Shown here one piece after another: positions 37,650-53,536 of a stretch of DNA of 64,000 nucleotides. The notes under the pieces are model-generated. The model worked only from the letters and a program-made list of their open reading frames with translations, was not told where the DNA came from and did no database searches. The stretch's first letter is position 1; each line of letters opens with the position of its first letter. A program made the position numbers and the translations under genes. The stretch comes from CAMFLJ01 sp963702555 (GTDB lineage: Bacteria; Actinomycetota; Acidimicrobiia; Acidimicrobiales; Acidimicrobilacustridaceae), in contig CAVPCW010000011.1 in NCBI GenBank assembly GCA_963702555.1, positions 372,001 through 436,000 on the forward strand, written 5' to 3'.

Positions 37650-38366
37650 ATGGCGAAGCACGGAAAGAAGTACACCGACGCGACCCGTCGGTACGACCGC
37701 ACCCAGCACCACACCTCGCCCGAGGCCGTGGAGCTGGTGAAGAGCCTGGCCACCGCCAAGTTCGACGAGACCGTCGAGCTCGCCGTTCGCCTGGGCGTCG
37801 ATCCCCGCAAGGCCGACCAGATGGTGCGTGGCACCGTGGCCCTGCCCTCCGGCACCGGCACCGACGTCCGCGTCGCCGTGTTCGCCCAGGGCGACGCCGC
37901 CGCCGAGGCCCGTGAGGCCGGCGCCGACATCGTGGGCGCCGAGGACCTCATCGCCCAGGTCGAGGGCGGCATGCTCGACTTCGACGTGGCCATCGCCACC
38001 CCGGACCTCATGCCCCAGGTGGGCAAGCTCGGTCGGGCCCTCGGCCCCCGAGGCCTGATGCCGAACCCCAAGACCGGCACCGTCACCACCGACGTCGGCA
38101 AGGCCGTCGCCGACTTCAAGGGCGGCAAGGTCGAGTACCGCACCGACCGCCACGGCAACGTGCACGTCCCGATCGGCAAGGTCAGCTTCGACTCGGCGGC
38201 CCTCGCCGCCAACCTGCGGGCCGTGCTCGAGGAGCTCGAGCGGGCCAAGCCGGCCGCCGCCAAGGGCCGCTACTTCAAGCGGGTCGTCGTGGCCTCCACC
38301 ATGGGCCCGAGCATCCAGCTCGACCCCGCCCGCATGCTCGTCATCGACGAGGTCCCCGCCTCCTGA
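37650..38366 (+). CDS. rplA: 50S ribosomal protein L1
   Basis: 238 residues. MAKHGKKYTDATRRYDR start, ETVELAVRLGVDPRKADQMVRGTV, and the signature GRALGPRGLMPNPKTGTV are present. L1 forms the mobile L1 stalk and in many bacteria represses its own operon. ATG 37650 (GAGGGAG upstream) is preferred over a GTG at 37617, which would add 11 unconserved residues. Confidence 0.97.
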   Translation: MAKHGKKYTDATRRYDRTQHHTSPEAVELVKSLATAKFDETVELAVRLGVDPRKADQMVRGTVALPSGTGTDVRVAVFAQGDAAAEAREAGADIVGAEDLIAQVEGGMLDFDVAIATPDLMPQVGKLGRALGPRGLMPNPKTGTVTTDVGKAVADFKGGKVEYRTDRHGNVHVPIGKVSFDSAALAANLRAVLEELERAKPAAAKGRYFKRVVVASTMGPSIQLDPARMLVIDEVPAS

Positions 38367-38377
38367 TCCACCAGCCC

Positions 38378-38407
38378 TTGGAGGCAGCGCCCCCGGGCCG
38401 CTACCCT
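38378..38407 (+). promoter_or_regulatory. Putative promoter of rplJ-rplL
   Basis: TTGGAG (38378-38383), 18-base spacer, TACCCT (38402-38407). It begins 12 bases after the rplA stop. The same -35 hexamer, TTGGAG, occurs in the putative rplC promoter at 55015. Confidence 0.5.
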
Positions 38408-38413
38408 CGAAGG

Positions 38414-38729
38414 GCTCTCGCCCGGCCCCGGCCGGGCACCCACAATCGAAAATCCGCTCGCCGCAGACATCCGGTGCCCCTCGGGGCGTAACGGGCCCGC
38501 ACACCGACCTCGGTCGATGCGCACCACGGCCCACCTGACGAGGCGAACCTCCGCACCACGGGGCGTTCGCACGCGCAAGCGGCGGACGCCCTGTCGTCGT
38601 CTCCCGGAGAGTTCGCTCCTCGGTGGCCGCTGACGGGGCACGGGCGCTGCGACGCCCACCGGCACCTCGGTGCCGAACCCCCGGTGCCATCCGGCGCCGG
38701 GGCCCTGACAGCCAGAGAGAGGAGGTGCG
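38414..38729 (+). promoter_or_regulatory. Long untranslated leader before rplJ (candidate L10 leader)
   Basis: About 315 bases without a credible gene between the putative promoter and rplJ. It holds a strong hairpin (GCCCGGCC with GGCCGGGC, 38420-38437) and several further GC-rich complementary segments. In many bacteria this gap carries the L10(L12)4-binding autoregulatory leader. I infer that role from position; I did not match the consensus structure. Confidence 0.4.
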
Positions 38730-39485
38730 ATGGACAACCCGAGACCGGAGAAGGTGGCCGTGGTCGATGAGGTGCGACAGCGCTTCAGCGACTCCGATGC
38801 CGTCCTGCTCACCGAGTACCGCGGCATCAACGTCGGCGATCTCGCCGCCCTGCGCCGCGCGCTTCGTGAAGCTGGTGGCGAGTACAAGGTCTACAAGAAC
38901 ACGCTCGTGCGCTTCGCGGCGCGCGACCTGGGCCTCGATCTCGACGAGCAGCTGACCGGGCCGACGGCCATCGCCTTCGTTCCCACCGGCAGCGGTGGCG
39001 ATCCTGTCGCCGTGGCCAAGGCCCTTCGCGAGTTCGCGAAGGGCAACCCGAACCTGGTGGTGAAGGGCGGTGTGCTCGGCGAGAAGCTTCTTTCCGCCGC
39101 GGACGCCAAGGCCCTCGCCGACGTCGCTCCCCGCGAGGAGCTGCTCGCCAAGCTGGCCGGCCTCATGGCCGCCCCGATGGTGCAGTTCGCCGGCCTGCTG
39201 CAGGCCGTCCCGCGGGACTTCGCCTACGGCCTCCAGGCCCTGATCGCGCAGGGTGGCGCCCCCGGTGCCCCCGCCTCTCCCGAGGCCCCTGCCGACGAGG
39301 CCCCGGCCGATGAGGCTCCTGCCGACGCCCCTGCCGAGGAGGTGGCGGCCGACGAGGCCCCCGCCGCCGAGGCCGAGGACACCACCGACACCACCGAAAC
39401 CCCCGCTGCCTCGGCCGACGCCGACGCCGCCCCCGACGACGATGCCCCGGCCGACGACGCCGCGGCCGAGAACCAGGAGAACTAG
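38730..39485 (+). CDS. rplJ: 50S ribosomal protein L10
   Basis: 251 residues, against about 170-180 in most bacteria. The core has KVAVVDEVRQRFSDSDAVLL, TEYRGINVGDLAALRRALR and KVYKNTLVRFAA, and helix alpha-8, which carries the L7/L12 dimers, lies near residues 140-172. The last 75 or so residues are an acidic Ala/Glu/Asp/Pro tail. L10 anchors the L12 stalk and commonly represses rplJL translation. GAGGAGG lies just before the ATG. Confidence 0.96.
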   Translation: MDNPRPEKVAVVDEVRQRFSDSDAVLLTEYRGINVGDLAALRRALREAGGEYKVYKNTLVRFAARDLGLDLDEQLTGPTAIAFVPTGSGGDPVAVAKALREFAKGNPNLVVKGGVLGEKLLSAADAKALADVAPREELLAKLAGLMAAPMVQFAGLLQAVPRDFAYGLQALIAQGGAPGAPASPEAPADEAPADEAPADAPAEEVAADEAPAAEAEDTTDTTETPAASADADAAPDDDAPADDAAAENQEN

Positions 39486-39488
39486 ATC

Positions 39489-39875
39489 ATGGCCACCAAG
39501 GAAGAGATCCTCGACGCCATCGCCGGCATGTCCGTCCTCGAGCTCAGCGAGCTGCTCAAGGACTTCGAAGAGAAGTTCGGCGTGACCGCCGCTGCTCCCG
39601 TCGCCGTGGCTGCCGCCCCGGCCGCCGGTGGCGCCGGTGGCGGCGATGCCGCCGCCGAGGAGAAGGACGAGTTCGACGTCATCCTCACCGGTGCCGGCGA
39701 CAAGAAGATCCAGGTCATCAAGGAGGTTCGCTCGCTCACGAACCTGGGCCTCAAGGAGGCCAAGGACCTCGTCGACGGCGCTCCCAAGCCCGTCCTCGAG
39801 GGCGTGACCAAGGACGACGCCGAGAAGGCCAAGGCGGCCCTCGAGGGCGCCGGCGCCTCCGTCGAGCTCAAGTAG
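39489..39875 (+). CDS. rplL: 50S ribosomal protein L7/L12
   Basis: 128 residues. The N-terminal dimerisation domain has KEEILDAIAGMSVLELSELL. An Ala/Gly/Pro hinge follows (about 38-58), then the C-terminal factor-binding domain with EVRSLTNLGLKEAKDLVDGAPK. Stalk protein that recruits EF-Tu, EF-G and IF2. Begins three bases after the rplJ stop. Confidence 0.97.
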   Translation: MATKEEILDAIAGMSVLELSELLKDFEEKFGVTAAAPVAVAAAPAAGGAGGGDAAAEEKDEFDVILTGAGDKKIQVIKEVRSLTNLGLKEAKDLVDGAPKPVLEGVTKDDAEKAKAALEGAGASVELK

Positions 39876-39910
39876 CCCGACGCGGCGCTCGCCGCACGCA
39901 GTTCCTGTCG

Positions 39911-39938
39911 CAGGGCCCGCCCCCCGGGGCGGGCCCTG
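39911..39938 (+). terminator. Terminator after rplL
   Basis: Perfect 13-base-pair GC hairpin, CAGGGCCCGCCCC with GGGGCGGGCCCTG, 36 bases after the rplL stop. There is no T-tract. It probably attenuates readthrough into rpoB. Confidence 0.65.
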
Positions 39939-39997
39939 TCGCGTCCCGTCCCGGCCCGGGATCCGAGCCCGATCGAGCCTTCGGGACCTTCGGATGC

Positions 39998-40026
39998 TTG
40001 ACCTCCCGAGCCCTTTCCTTTACCGT
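39998..40026 (+). promoter_or_regulatory. Putative rpoBC promoter
   Basis: TTGACC (39998-40003), 17-base spacer, TACCGT (40021-40026), in the 351-base gap between rplL and rpoB. About 195 bases of untranslated leader follow before the rpoB start. I see no gene in the gap beyond this promoter and the rplL hairpin. Confidence 0.6.
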
Positions 40027-40226
40027 GCCGCTCAATCTGACCGGGGTAGAAGTGGATGATCCCCCGAGTGAGCGCCCGGATCCTTCGGATCCCAGGGTTG
40101 CTCTTCCACGCGCGTCCGGCCTAGGATCCCAGGTCGCCGCTTCGCGCCGGTATGCCGTGTTCCGTTCCCGACGGTCCAACGCGCCCCGGACGCAGGCGGC
40201 TTGGCCGCCCTACCGAGGAGTCATCC

Positions 40227-43200
40227 TTGCCTGCTCGCTCGTCTGTCCGTGAACGCTATTCGTTCGCCAACCTCGACGAAGCACTCGAGCTGCCCGATCT
40301 GATCGCCATCCAGCGCGAATCGTTCGAGTGGTTCCTGCACCAGGGTCTCGCTGAGACCTTCCGAGACATCAGCCCGATCAAGGACTTCACGGAGACCTTG
40401 CAGCTCGAGCTGGAGTTCGACCCCGACGACGAGGACCTCCGGCCGCCGCCGAAGTTCTCGGTCGAGGAGTGCAAGGAGAAGGACATGACCTTCTCCGCGC
40501 CCATCTTCGTCCGCGCCCGCTTCATGAACGCCACCACCGGCGAGATCAAGGAGCAGACGGTCTTCATGGGTGACTTCCCCATGATGACCGACAAGGGCAC
40601 CTTCGTGATCAACGGCACCGAGCGTGTCGTGGTCTCCCAGCTGGTGCGCTCCCCGGGCGTCATCTTCCAGCCGGGCGAGCGGTTCCGTCTCCGCAACCTG
40701 CAGAAGCACCAGCTCGTCACCGGCACCATCCACCCCTACCGCGGTGAGTGGATCGAGTTCGACGTCGAGCAGAAGCCGGGCAAGGACGTCACCGCCGGCG
40801 CCCGCGTGGCCCGCAAGCGCCGCCTCAGCCTGTTCGTGCTGCTCCGGGCCCTCGGCTACGACGAGGAGAACTACCCGGGCTTCCTCGACCGCTTCGTGCG
40901 CCACTTCGACTTCCTCGAGGGGCAGTGGGAGAAGGACCGCGAGCTCGCTCCCACCCAGGACGAGGCGCTGGTCGAGATCTACAAGCGGGCCCGTCCGGGC
41001 GAGCCGCCGTCGGTCGAGTCGGCCAAGGCCTACTTCCGCAACGCCTTCTTCGAGAGCCGTCGCTACGACCTCTCCCGGGTCGGCCGCTACAAGCTCAACC
41101 GCAAGCTCGGCCCGGAGCTCGACAAGATCGAGAACCTGTTCGGCATCGAGCTCGAGCGCCCCGAGTCCGACCAGTCGGTGCTCACCCCGGCCGAGGTCCT
41201 CGCCGCCACCACGTACCTGCTGAACCTGGTCAACGCCGAGCCGGGCTACCGCCTCGACGACCAGGACCACTTCGCCAACCGCCGCATCCGCTCGGTCGGC
41301 GAGCTGATCCAGAACCAGGTCCGCATCGGCCTCTCCCGCATGGAGCGGGTCGTCCGCGAGCGCATGACCACCCAGGACGTCGAGGCCATCACGCCCCAGA
41401 CGCTCATCAACATCCGGCCCGTGGTCGCCGCGATCAAGGAGTTCTTCGGAACCTCCCAGCTGTCGCAGTTCATGGACCAGGTGAACCCGCTGTCGGGCCT
41501 CACCCACCGTCGTCGCCTGTCGGCCCTCGGCCCGGGTGGCCTCTCCCGTGAGCGCGCCGGCTTCGAGGTCCGCGACGTGCACTTCAGCCACTACGGCCGC
41601 ATGTGCCCGATCGAGACCCCTGAAGGCCCGAACATCGGCCTCATCGGCGCCCTGGCCACCTTCGCCCGGGTGAACGAGTTCGGCTTCATCGAGTCGCCGT
41701 ACCGCAAGGTCGTCGACGGCAAGGTCACCGACGAGATCGTCTACCTCGCCGCCGACGAGGAGGAGGAGTACGTCGTCGCCCAGGCGAACGCGCCCCTCAA
41801 CCCCGACGGCAGCTTCAAGGCCGACCGCGTCCTCGTGCGCCGGTCCCCGCAGGCCGCCACGCTCGGCGAGCTCAAGCTCATGCTCGAGCGCGACGTCTTC
41901 TTCGGTGCCACCACCGAGATCTCGAACGTGCCCCCGAACGAGGTCCAGCTCATGGACGTCTCGCCGAAGCAGATCGTCTCGGTCGCCACGGCGCTCATCC
42001 CGTTCCTCGAGCACGACGACGCCAACCGTGCCCTCATGGGCGCCAACATGCAGCGCCAGGCCGTGCCCCTGCTGCGTGCGGAGGCCCCGTACATCGGCAC
42101 CGGCATCGAGTCCCGCGCCGCTCGCGACGCGGCCGACATGATCCTGGCCGAGGACGACGGCGTCATCGCCGAGGTCGACGGCAACTCGATCACCGTCGAG
42201 TACAAGTCGAAGGGCCGCAAGGTCTACCGGCTGCTCAAGTTCGAGCGCTCGAACCAGGACACCTGCATCAACCAGAAGCCCTTCGTGGCCGACGGCCAGA
42301 AGGTCTCCAAGGGCGACATCCTCGCCCACGGCCCCTCCACCGACAACGGCGAGCTCGCCCTGGGCAAGAACCTCGTCGTCGCCTTCATGCCGTGGGAGGG
42401 CTACAACTTCGAGGACGCCATCATCCTCTCGGAGCGCCTGGTGAAGGACGACGTGCTCACGTCGATCCACATCAAGGAGCACGAGATCGACGCCCGCGAC
42501 ACCAAGCTCGGTCCGGAAGAGATCACCCGGGACATCCCGAACCTCTCCGACGAGATCCTCGCCGACCTCGACGAGCGCGGCATCATCCGCGTCGGCGCCG
42601 AGGTGGGTGCGGGCGACGTGCTCGTGGGCAAGGTCACCCCGAAGGGCGAGACCGAGCTCACCCCCGAGGAGCGCCTCCTCCGAGCCATCTTCGGTGAGAA
42701 GGCCCGTGAGGTGCGCGACACCTCGCTTGAAGGTGCCCCACGGCGAGACCGGCAAGGTCATCGACGTCAAGGTGTTCAGCCGCGACGAGAGCCACGAGCT
42801 GCCCCCCGGCGTCAACCAGCTGGTGCGGGTCTACGTGGCCCAGAAGCGCAAGATCAGCGTGGGCGACAAGCTCGCCGGCCGCCACGGCAACAAGGGCGTC
42901 ATCTCCAAGATCCTCCCGCTGGAGGACATGCCCTTCCTGTCCGACGGCACGCCCGTCGACATCATCCTCAACCCCCTCGGCGTCCCGTCCCGCATGAACG
43001 TGGGTCAGGTCCTCGAGGCGCACCTCGGCTACGCCGCCCGCTACGGCTGGAAGGTCGCCGGCGAGGACGTCGGCCAGGAGCCGATCCGGGGCACCGAGTC
43101 CAAGACCCGGCCCACCACGCCTCCCTCCACCCTCGTGGCCACGCCCGTCTTCGACGGCGCCCACTGGGACGAAGAGGAGCAGGCCGGCAAGCACCCGACC

Positions 43201-43821
43201 ATCCAGAGCATCTTCAAGAACCTGCACCCCGAGGCGACCGACCCCCGCTACGGCGACAACGGCCGGCTCATGCAGGACAACGGCAAGACCACGCTCTTCA
43301 ACGGTCGCACCGGTGAGCCCTACGACAACCCCATCACGGTGGGCGTCGTCTACATCCTGAAGCTGGCCCACCTCGTGGACGACAAGATCCACGCCCGGTC
43401 GACCGGCCCCTACTCGATGATCACCCAGCAGCCCCTCGGCGGTAAGGCCCAGTTCGGTGGCCAGAGGTTCGGCGAGATGGAGGTGTGGGCCCTCGAGGCC
43501 TACGGCGCCGCCTACTGCCTGCAGGAGCTGCTCACCATCAAGTCCGACGACGTGCTCGGCCGCGTGAAGGTCTACGAGGCCATCGTCAAGGGCGAGAACA
43601 TCCCCGAGCCCGGCATCCCCGAGTCCTTCAAGGTGCTCATCAAGGAGATGCAGGCCCTGTGCCTCAACGTCGAGGTCCTCTCCACCACTGGTGAGGAGAT
43701 CGAGATGCGTGAGCTCGACGAAGACATCTTCCGCACCGCCGAGGAGCTCGGCATCGACCTCTCGCGCCCCGAACGTGGCAGCGACGAAGACGATGCCCGC
43801 CGCCAGGCCGAGAGGAGCTGA
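40227..43821 (+). CDS. rpoB: DNA-directed RNA polymerase subunit beta (one frame break)
   Basis: About 1197 residues after repair. The start is TTG 40227 with GAGGAG six bases upstream; the first residues PARSSVRERYSFANLDE match actinobacterial RpoB. The frame changes at about 42727 (TCGCTTGAAG); dropping one base restores DTSLKVPHGETGKVIDVKVFSRD. The rifampicin region reads GTSQLSQFMDQVNPLSGLTH, then RRRLSALGPGGLS, with Val at E. coli position 518. The active-site region HGNKGVISKILP and the C-terminal ALEAYGAAYCLQELLTIKSDD are present. rpoC starts five bases after the stop. Confidence 0.95.
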
Positions 43822-43825
43822 GGGA

Positions 43826-47803
<3,978 letters not shown>

Positions 47804-47815
47804 CCCATCCAGGAC

Positions 47816-47842
47816 CGCCGGCCGGGCCTGTCCCGGCCGGCG
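47816..47842 (+). terminator. Terminator after rpoC
   Basis: Eleven-base-pair GC hairpin (CGCCGGCCGGG with CCCGGCCGGCG, loop CCTGT), 13 bases after the rpoC stop. No T-tract. Confidence 0.65.
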
Positions 47843-47854
47843 TCCCACGGGCGT

Positions 47855-47884
47855 TTGCCGAATCGGTGCGCCCGCCCCTAGCAT
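47855..47884 (+). promoter_or_regulatory. Putative promoter of the rpsL-rpsG-fusA-tuf operon
   Basis: TTGCCG (47855-47860), 18-base spacer, TAGCAT (47879-47884). It lies between the rpoC terminator hairpin and rpsL, with about 95 bases of leader before the GTG start. Confidence 0.5.
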
Positions 47885-47979
47885 TGCAAGTCGGCTCTGG
47901 CGCGGATCGCGCCCCGTGAGCCCGAGATCGAACGACGCGTCGATCGAACGCCGTGTTGAAAACGTAGGAAAGGTTCGCT

Positions 47980-48351
47980 GTGCCCACCATCCAGCAGTTG
48001 GTCCGCAAGGGCCGCCAGTCGAAGCCCGCAAAGGGCAAGACCCCGGCCCTCAAGGGCGCCCCGCAGCGACGGGGTGTGTGCACGCGCGTTTACACGACCA
48101 CCCCGAAGAAGCCGAACTCCGCGCTGCGCAAGGTCGCCCGTGTGCGCCTCTCCAGCGGCATGGAGGTCACCGCCTACATCCCGGGCGAGGGCCACAACCT
48201 GCAGGAGCACTCCATCGTGCTCGTGCGTGGAGGCCGAGTGAAGGATCTTCCCGGCGTCCGTTACAAGATCATCCGCGGCACGCTCGACACCTCGGGCGTG
48301 CGCGACCGCAAGCAGGCCCGTAGTCGCTACGGCGCCAAGAAGGAGAGCTGA
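47980..48351 (+). CDS. rpsL: 30S ribosomal protein S12
   Basis: 123 residues, GTG start with GAAAGG upstream. PTIQQLVRKGR start; the decoding-centre loops TTTPKKPNSALRK and RGGRVKDLPGVRYK carry wild-type lysines at the positions known for streptomycin resistance (E. coli 42 and 87). First gene of the str operon; rpsG follows after one base. Confidence 0.97.
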   Translation: MPTIQQLVRKGRQSKPAKGKTPALKGAPQRRGVCTRVYTTTPKKPNSALRKVARVRLSSGMEVTAYIPGEGHNLQEHSIVLVRGGRVKDLPGVRYKIIRGTLDTSGVRDRKQARSRYGAKKES

Positions 48352-48352
48352 C

Positions 48353-48824
48353 GTGCCCCGCAAGGGTCCCGCCCCGCGCCGAGAGCTGATGCCCGATCCG
48401 ATCTACCGGTCGGTGGTCGTCACCCAGCTCGTCAACAAGATCCTGCAGCGCGGCAAGCGCTCCACCGCCGAGAAGATCGTCTACGAGGCGCTCGACCATC
48501 ATCGAGCAGAAGACCGGCGCCGAGCCGATCGCCACGCTGAAGCGTGCGGTCGACGGCGTGAAGCCCCAGCTCGAGGTGCGCAGCCGTCGCGTCGGCGGTG
48601 CCACCTACCAGGTCCCGGTCGAGGTGCGCCCTCGTCGGGCCAACACCCTCGCCATCCGCTGGATCGTCGGCTACTCCCGCCAGCGCCGTGAGCGCACCAT
48701 GGCCGAGCGCCTCGCCAACGAGCTGCTCGACGCCAGCAACGGCGTCGGCGCCTCGATCAAGCGCAAGGAAGACCTCCACAAGATGGCCGAGTCCAACAAG
48801 GCCTTCGCGCACTACCGCTGGTAA
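48353..48824 (+). CDS. rpsG: 30S ribosomal protein S7 (one frame break)
   Basis: About 156 residues after repair, the normal size. The start (GTG 48353) reads PRKGPAPRRELMPDPIY and QLVNKILQRGKRSTAEKIVYEAL. An extra base near 48493 (CTCGACCATCATCGAG) moves the rest, IIEQKTGAEPIATLKRAV, VRSRRVGGATYQVPVEV and the C-terminal NKAFAHYRW, to the next frame. The length is whole codons plus one. S7 nucleates assembly of the 30S head. Confidence 0.93.
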
Positions 48825-48853
48825 GCGCACCCCGGCGCTGCCGCCGCCTCGGT

Positions 48854-48873
48854 CGCCCCGCCTCGGCGGGGCG
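48854..48873 (+). terminator. Intra-operon hairpin between rpsG and fusA
   Basis: Nine GC pairs (CGCCCCGCC with GGCGGGGCG), 29 bases after rpsG. Without a T-tract inside a conserved operon it is more likely an attenuator or mRNA processing site than a full stop. Confidence 0.45.
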
Positions 48874-48938
48874 TCGTCGCGACATCGCCTCCGCCCCTCC
48901 CGCCGATTCCACCACGCCTCACCGACAGGACTGAAGAG

Positions 48939-51026
<2,088 letters not shown>

Positions 51027-51031
51027 TCCCG

Positions 51032-51052
51032 CCGGGGGCCCACGGCCCCCGG
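51032..51052 (+). terminator. Hairpin between fusA and tuf copy 2
   Basis: CCGGGGGCC pairs with GGCCCCCGG around a CAC loop, six bases after the fusA stop. A second small palindrome (CGGTCGG/CCGACCG) follows at 51062-51077. The remaining 138-base gap shows no clear promoter. Confidence 0.5.
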
Positions 51053-51164
51053 TGTGCAGCACGGTCGGTTCCGACCGGCACCACGCTTTTCCAGCAGCAC
51101 CAACGTTCCTTTCCAACCAGCACAGAGTCGCCCCACGCGGGCATCACCAAGGAGACCGCCACCG

Positions 51165-52355
<1,191 letters not shown>

Positions 52356-52370
52356 CGAGAGCGGACGAAC

Positions 52371-52691
52371 ATGGCTGACAAGCAGAAGATCCGCATCCGG
52401 CTCAAGGCGTACGACCACGAGATCGTCGATCAGTCGACGAAGAAGATCGTGGAGACCGTGGTGCGCACCAGCGCCACCGTGCGTGGCCCGGTGCCCCTCC
52501 CCACCGAGAAGCACCGCTACACCGTGATCCGGTCCCCGCACAAGGACAAGGACTCGCGCGAGCACTTCGAGATGCGCATCCACAAGCGTCTGCTCGACAT
52601 CGTCGATCCCACCCCGAAGACCGTCGACTCGCTCCAGCGCCTCGACCTCCCGGCCGGTGTCGACATCGAGATCAAGATCCAGCAGGTCTGA
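52371..52691 (+). CDS. rpsJ: 30S ribosomal protein S10
   Basis: 106 residues. KIRIRLKAYDHEIVDQSTKK at the start (split by family variation) and the NusB-binding/ribosome loop VRGPVPLPTEKHRYTVIRSPH are diagnostic. S10 also works as NusE in antitermination. Here it closes the str operon: 15 bases follow tuf, then a strong terminator. It is not joined to rplC. Confidence 0.97.
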   Translation: MADKQKIRIRLKAYDHEIVDQSTKKIVETVVRTSATVRGPVPLPTEKHRYTVIRSPHKDKDSREHFEMRIHKRLLDIVDPTPKTVDSLQRLDLPAGVDIEIKIQQV

Positions 52692-52724
52692 CGCCCCGGC
52701 GTCATCAGCCACTGAGAACTGAAC

Positions 52725-52752
52725 AGGAGCCCGGGCCTCGGCCCGGGCTCCT
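52725..52752 (+). terminator. Terminator after rpsJ
   Basis: 13-base-pair hairpin, AGGAGCCCGGGCC with GGCCCGGGCTCCT, 33 bases after the rpsJ stop. It ends the str operon and marks the break in the usual rpsJ-rplC order. Confidence 0.7.
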
Positions 52753-52801
52753 GCGCGTCCGTGCCCTCCCGTTCCGGGGCGGGATCGGCCAGACTCGGGG
52801 G

Positions 52802-53467
52802 ATGCTGCGAGCGATCACCGACCTCCCGACCGGCGTCATCGGCTTCGAGGCCGTGGGCGAGGTCCACTCCGACGACTACCGCGATGTCCTGCGGCCCGCC
52901 ATCGACGCGGCCGTCGCCGCCGGACCCGTGCGCCTGGTCTACGTCCTCGGCCCGGAGTTCACCGGCTACTCGGCCGGTGCCGACTGGCAGGACGTCAAGC
53001 TCGGCGTCCACCACCTGTCGGCATGGGAGCGCGCCGCCGTGGTGTCCGACGTCGAGTGGGTGGAGCACCTCGTCGGCGCCTTCGCCTGGATGATCCCCGG
53101 TGAGCTCCGACGCTTCTCCCTCGCCGAGCGCGAGGAGGCGGTCGCCTGGGCGGCGGGCATCGAGCCCGAGCCCGAGCCCGAACCGGAACCGGAGCCGATC
53201 CCCGAGCCCGGCCCCACGCCGGTGGTGCTCGACGCCGCGCCGGAGCCGAGCACCCTCGAGACGCCCGTGGCGGCCGAGCCGCAGGCCTCCTTCGGCGGGG
53301 CCGGGACCGTCACCCCCGTGGCCCCCACGCCCCCGACGGTGCCCGCCGTCCCCGAGCAGTGGGCGGCCGACCCCAGCGGTCGCCACCAGCACCGCTGGTG
53401 GAACGGTCGGGAGTGGACCGAGCACGTGGCCGACAACGGCGTCTCCGGCATCGACCCGTTGGGCTGA
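52802..53467 (+). CDS. SpoIIAA-like domain protein with EP-repeat linker and C-terminal DUF2510 domain
   Basis: 221 residues, function unknown. Residues 1-120 resemble the SpoIIAA-like/STAS-type fold (GVIGFEAVGEVHSDDYRDVL, VRLVYVLGPEF, VEWVEHLVGAFAWMIPGELR). Residues about 121-190 form a low-complexity linker that starts with alternating Glu-Pro pairs. The C terminus, ADPSGRHQHRWWNGREWTEHV, is a DUF2510 motif, a short Trp-rich module usually attached to actinobacterial membrane or regulatory proteins. GGGGG stands directly before ATG 52802. It converges on the secreted-protein gene across a shared hairpin. Confidence 0.72.
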   Translation: MLRAITDLPTGVIGFEAVGEVHSDDYRDVLRPAIDAAVAAGPVRLVYVLGPEFTGYSAGADWQDVKLGVHHLSAWERAAVVSDVEWVEHLVGAFAWMIPGELRRFSLAEREEAVAWAAGIEPEPEPEPEPEPIPEPGPTPVVLDAAPEPSTLETPVAAEPQASFGGAGTVTPVAPTPPTVPAVPEQWAADPSGRHQHRWWNGREWTEHVADNGVSGIDPLG

Positions 53468-53481
53468 CGCCGGCCCCACCA

Positions 53482-53522
53482 CGCGACGAAGGCCCGGGCG
53501 CAGCGCCCGGGCCTTCGTCGCG
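53482..53522. terminator. Bidirectional terminator between convergent genes
   Basis: Perfect 20-base palindromic arms (CGCGACGAAGGCCCGGGCGC and its complement) around a single base. It lies in the 69-base gap between two convergent genes and can act on both strands. Confidence 0.75.
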
Positions 53523-53536
53523 TCAGGACGGTCGGT

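Noticed and set aside
42700..42740. Programmed +1 frameshift in rpoB
   Set aside because: No stop codon, slippery sequence or stimulatory hairpin of known type was seen, and the same kind of break occurs at 16 other unrelated sites in the window.
40221..42815. Open frame of 864 codons on the minus strand opposite rpoB, and similar long minus-strand frames at 4297-6879, 8474-10558, 20660-23281 and 23064-25331
   Set aside because: They mirror strongly coding, conserved plus-strand genes. High third-position GC leaves the opposite frame free of stops. The translations are His/Asp/Gly/Val/Arg-rich nonsense without domains.
53163..53205. Possible tandem repeat or repeat element
   Set aside because: It is the Glu-Pro coding linker of a protein; the codons vary (GAG/GAA, CCC/CCG) and the reading frame is kept.
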